Of a DNA stretch of 64,000 bases, positions 61,851 through 64,000 are shown piece after piece. Origin of the DNA: Lachnospiraceae bacterium MA2020 (lineage in GTDB: Bacteria; Bacillota; Clostridia; Lachnospirales; Lachnospiraceae). The notes under the pieces were generated by a model, which ran no database searches, had not been told where the DNA came from, and saw nothing but the letters and a program-made list of their open reading frames with translations. Positions within the stretch are counted from its first letter, which is position 1, and every line of letters begins with the position of its first letter. The stretch spans positions 46,703 to 110,702 of the forward strand of contig JQKK01000015.1 in NCBI GenBank assembly GCA_000746015.1. The letters run 5' to 3'. The position numbers and the translations under genes were made by a program.

Positions 61851-62776
61851 TTAAATAGCCTCCCGAAGAATGATTTCTTTTTTTGTATATCACCTATATC
61901 AACCTTTTCAAAGTGAACTAAATCTCCCGGTCTAGCCTGGGCAAGAAGTGAAAGATCCTCACTTACAACAGTTGCCACCTTTGCATATCCTCCTGTAGTC
62001 TGGTGATCCGCCATCAGCACTATCGGCTGTCCCGAAGATGGTATCTGCACTGAGCCAAACGCTATTCCGTCTGAGACAATATCAGTTCCGTTGTAGCTCT
62101 CAACCTTTGCACCGCTCAGCCTTATACCCATCCGGTCACTCTCCGGTGATATCTTATATTCCATAGAATAGAAATTCTTAAGCCCTTCTTCTGTAAAATA
62201 ATCTCCCTGCGGACCTTCGATAACTCTGACCGTCATATTTCCATTCCATTCAAGACCTCTGTAATTTTTAGAATTAAACTTTTCAAGTTCGCTGTTTGAA
62301 AGTTCTGTGCTCTCCCCGATTTTTAACAGATCGCCTATCCTTAAATTTCTTCCTTCAAATCCACCTATGCCACACTTCAAATTAGTGGAACGGCTTCCCA
62401 TAACCTTTTCAACATCTATTCCGCCTCTTACAGCTATATACGCTCTGCAGCCACTTACTGCCAGCCCAAGCTTTAATCTCTGCCCACGGACTATCCTTAC
62501 CGCTTTATAATTTTCTATTGAATATCCGTCAATCCCAGGCTTCATATCTGCACCTGTGACAGCTATCACAGCATCCGATGTAAACTCTATCTCAGGTCCC
62601 ATAAGTGTAGCCTCGAGTACGGCCTCGCCATCTGCATTTCCTACCAGCTCGTTGGCTATTTTATATGCCTGCCTGTCCATGACTCCGGAAGTTCCAATGC
62701 CTACATTCATATATCCAAATCTTCCAAGATCCTGCACTGTAGTCAATGGTCCGGGATTAATGATCTCCATTCCCAT
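61844..62776 (-). CDS. pxpC: 5-oxoprolinase subunit C
   Basis: This 310-aa protein (biotin-dependent carboxyltransferase / KipA family) has GPLTTVQDLGRFGYMNVGIGTSG, GSRSTNLKCGIGGFEGR and SSGQPIVLMADHQTTGGYAKV. It forms a complex with PxpB in ATP-dependent 5-oxoproline cleavage. It is 5 bp downstream of pxpB. Confidence 0.95.
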   Translation of the reverse strand: MGMEIINPGPLTTVQDLGRFGYMNVGIGTSGVMDRQAYKIANELVGNADGEAVLEATLMGPEIEFTSDAVIAVTGADMKPGIDGYSIENYKAVRIVRGQRLKLGLAVSGCRAYIAVRGGIDVEKVMGSRSTNLKCGIGGFEGRNLRIGDLLKIGESTELSNSELEKFNSKNYRGLEWNGNMTVRVIEGPQGDYFTEEGLKNFYSMEYKISPESDRMGIRLSGAKVESYNGTDIVSDGIAFGSVQIPSSGQPIVLMADHQTTGGYAKVATVVSEDLSLLAQARPGDLVHFEKVDIGDIQKKKSFFGRLFKW

Positions 62777-62781
62777 TGTCC

Positions 62782-63501
62782 TTAACCTCTTACGATTTCC
62801 ATTTTATATGTTCCTTCTATAACATCTTTTCTTATCACTTCATATTCATATTTATTGACCGGTACAAATCTTATATATTCTCCTGCCTTGCAAAGAGATG
62901 GTTCACTTCTTCTTGGATCATAAAACTCAAGAGGTGTAGAACCTATCAGTCTCCATCCACCGGGTGAGCTTATCGGATATACTCCGGTCTGATCACCGCC
63001 AATACCTACTGATCTCGCCGGTATACTTACTCTCGGTGTCTCAAGTCTTGGAATACAGATTCTTTTATCAAGTCCTCCAAGATAAACAAATCCCGGTAAA
63101 AATCCAAGCATATATATTTTGTATTCTTTTTCGCAATGCAGAGCTATGATCTCTTCTTCTGTGAGCGAAAGCTCTTTAGCCATTCCAGAAAGGTCCGGTC
63201 CATAATCACGTCCATAGCAGCATGGGACTAATAATACTTTCTTATTCTCTTCGTTTTCTTTACGCTCATCGGGCTTGAACTTTTTTAATCTCTTTTTTAA
63301 TTCTCCATATCCGATCTCATCCGGAGAATAAAAAATCATGAGTGATCTGAAAGTTGGAAGAAGCTCCTTTACACCTTTTATATGCTGACCATCAAGCCAT
63401 TCAGACATTTCATGCACTCTCATATTGATCTTCTCGTCAATTATGTTTCCAAACTCTGCCACCAATGCTTCATCGCCAACCGGCTTAATCTTAAGCTCCA
63501 T
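62782..63501 (-). CDS. pxpB: 5-oxoprolinase subunit B
   Basis: This 239-aa KipI-family protein has GDEALVAEFG, LPGFVYLGGLDKRI, PRVSIPARSVGIGGDQTGVYPISSPGGW (in two stretches) and the terminal FVPV. It is the first gene of the operon. The ATG at 63501 follows AAGGAGC, which sits at the foot of a leader hairpin. Confidence 0.95.
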   Translation of the reverse strand: MELKIKPVGDEALVAEFGNIIDEKINMRVHEMSEWLDGQHIKGVKELLPTFRSLMIFYSPDEIGYGELKKRLKKFKPDERKENEENKKVLLVPCCYGRDYGPDLSGMAKELSLTEEEIIALHCEKEYKIYMLGFLPGFVYLGGLDKRICIPRLETPRVSIPARSVGIGGDQTGVYPISSPGGWRLIGSTPLEFYDPRRSEPSLCKAGEYIRFVPVNKYEYEVIRKDVIEGTYKMEIVRG

Positions 63502-63668
63502 ACAATGCTCCTTAAAAAAATAAGCGACACAAAGGCGTACAGCGTAAATTGCTGATGCGCCTTTGCATCGCTTCTATTTTGAAATAAAAAATGGCGCCTT
63601 AGAGTAATCTCTAAGACGCCTTTGCCTTCATTGATATGCATTATACTTGCCATGTATAAAAATGTCAA
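63502..63668 (-). promoter_or_regulatory. Promoter and structured leader of the pxp operon
   Basis: TTGACA (63663-63668), a 17-bp spacer and TATAAT (63640-63645) form a near-consensus promoter. The ~130-nt leader holds hairpin 1 (GGCGTCTTAGAG/CTCTAAGGCGCC, 63593-63620) followed by ATTTTTTATTT, then hairpin 2 (GCGA..CAAAGGCG..AGC pairing with GCT..CGCCTTTG..TCGC, 63524-63571) followed by TTATTTTTTT and the ribosome site. Both look like intrinsic terminators, so attenuation is likely. Confidence 0.75.
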
Positions 63669-63851
63669 CAATATTTTTTAGTCTAGGCGGAGTAAATTTA
63701 CTGTAGGATTTGAAAGGTAGACTATACCCTATGATCAGTTTAGATGCTCAAACCTTACTCATTATACTGCTTAATAAGATAACAGTTCAAGGATATTTGT
63801 GCGTTCCGACGCACTTTATTCAAGGGCAGAGGCGTCAGCCTCTGGTTTCCT
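63669..63851. other. Intergenic stretch with two small hairpins
   Basis: The hairpins GTGCGTTCCGACGCAC (63799-63814) and CAGAGGCGTCAGCCTCTG (63827-63844) lie downstream of the partial gene at the right edge and could terminate it. I see no gene in this part. Confidence 0.6.
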
Positions 63852-64000
63852 TTAGAACAGTTTCCAGATATAATTATGCATTCCTATGCTCATCCATTTC
63901 TTCAATTCTGCACTTAACTCTACTTGCATGCTGTCATAGTATTTTCCCCATGCCGGCTGCTTATGCATACTTTTTCTTACTTCTTTTACAGTTACTTCTT
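63852..64000 (-). CDS. C-terminus of an unknown gene entering from the right edge
   Basis: An open minus-strand frame enters at 64000 and ends at TAA (63852-63854), coding EVTVKEVRKSMHKQPAWGK and ending MHNYIWKLF. Only about 48 residues are visible. Two hairpins follow the stop. Family not recognised. Confidence 0.45.
   Translation of the reverse strand, partial: EVTVKEVRKSMHKQPAWGKYYDSMQVELSAELKKWMSIGMHNYIWKLF

Noticed and set aside
63441..63671. A 76-aa frame spanning the pxp leader
   Set aside because: It starts at the transcription start, has no ribosome site and overlaps the two hairpins and the start of pxpB.

Overview
The window looks like chromosomal DNA from an anaerobic, low-to-moderate-GC member of the Lachnospiraceae (Butyrivibrio / Lachnospira / Eubacterium rectale type). 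The reasons are strong AGGAGG ribosome sites, sigma-A-like promoters, a T-box tyrosyl-tRNA synthetase, an anaerobic (class III) ribonucleotide reductase, a metallo-beta-lactamase/rubredoxin fusion, typical ABC sugar systems and a type VI-A (Cas13a) CRISPR system. Most genes lie on the minus strand. No tRNA or rRNA gene was seen. Family names come from motif recognition by eye, not from searches.

1-18.6 kb is a metabolic block. It starts with the N-terminal part of a SWIM/SNF2-type helicase that runs off the left edge. Next comes a ribose/fructose-type ABC importer (rbsB-rbsA-rbsC order) with a four-gene sensing unit: a membrane-anchored RbsB-like protein, a NarL-type histidine kinase and response regulator, and an anchored family-1 solute-binding protein. 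A GH32 fructosidase follows with an LplABC-like importer and a divergent LacI regulator, then tyrS with a T-box leader. 18.6-29 kb holds an unusual glycosyltransferase-like/condensation-like fusion protein, a heterodimeric ABC transporter with siderophore-type motifs, an O-acetylhomoserine sulfhydrylase, a secreted LysM protein with a RelA/SpoT-like tail and an MBL-rubredoxin protein.

29-55.4 kb is the accessory region. It holds an AAA-ATPase/PD-(D/E)XK protein, a pseudokinase-TPR protein with an unknown partner, short nrdD and nrdG, and a multi-copy type VI-A CRISPR locus. There are three recognisable arrays (8, 11 and 3 repeats) plus one orphan repeat-leader scar, all with the same 35-nt repeat and leader and all read on the minus strand. 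One cas13a is intact (1340 aa, two HEPN RxxxxH motifs); a second is a C-terminal scrap. Both copies carry the same cas1/cas2 deletion remnant. The two cas13a neighbourhoods (about 36.8-40.0 kb and 42.8-51.0 kb) are old duplicates with different deletions. Overlaying them reconstructs an ancestral gene order: 59-aa protein, 109-aa membrane protein, 319-aa protein with a QxK nuclease-like motif and a glycine-rich membrane tail, NERD-domain membrane protein, dTMP-kinase-like protein, cas13a, cas1, cas2, array. A group II intron sits exactly at the terminator of array 2. A WYL-type regulator and a second NERD/DUF4230 membrane operon flank the locus. This membrane/nuclease neighbourhood around Cas13a is the best candidate here for an undescribed system.

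55.4-64 kb begins with a roughly 190-bp imperfect palindrome and a second hairpin with an 11-bp tandem repeat. It continues with bcp, a HAD hydrolase and a seven-gene minus-strand operon for 5-oxoproline / D-glutamate metabolism: pxpB, pxpC, DUF1445, pxpA, DUF4392, class IV aminotransferase and an AGCS transporter. That operon starts from a near-consensus promoter and a leader with two terminator-like hairpins. A partial unknown gene enters from the right edge.
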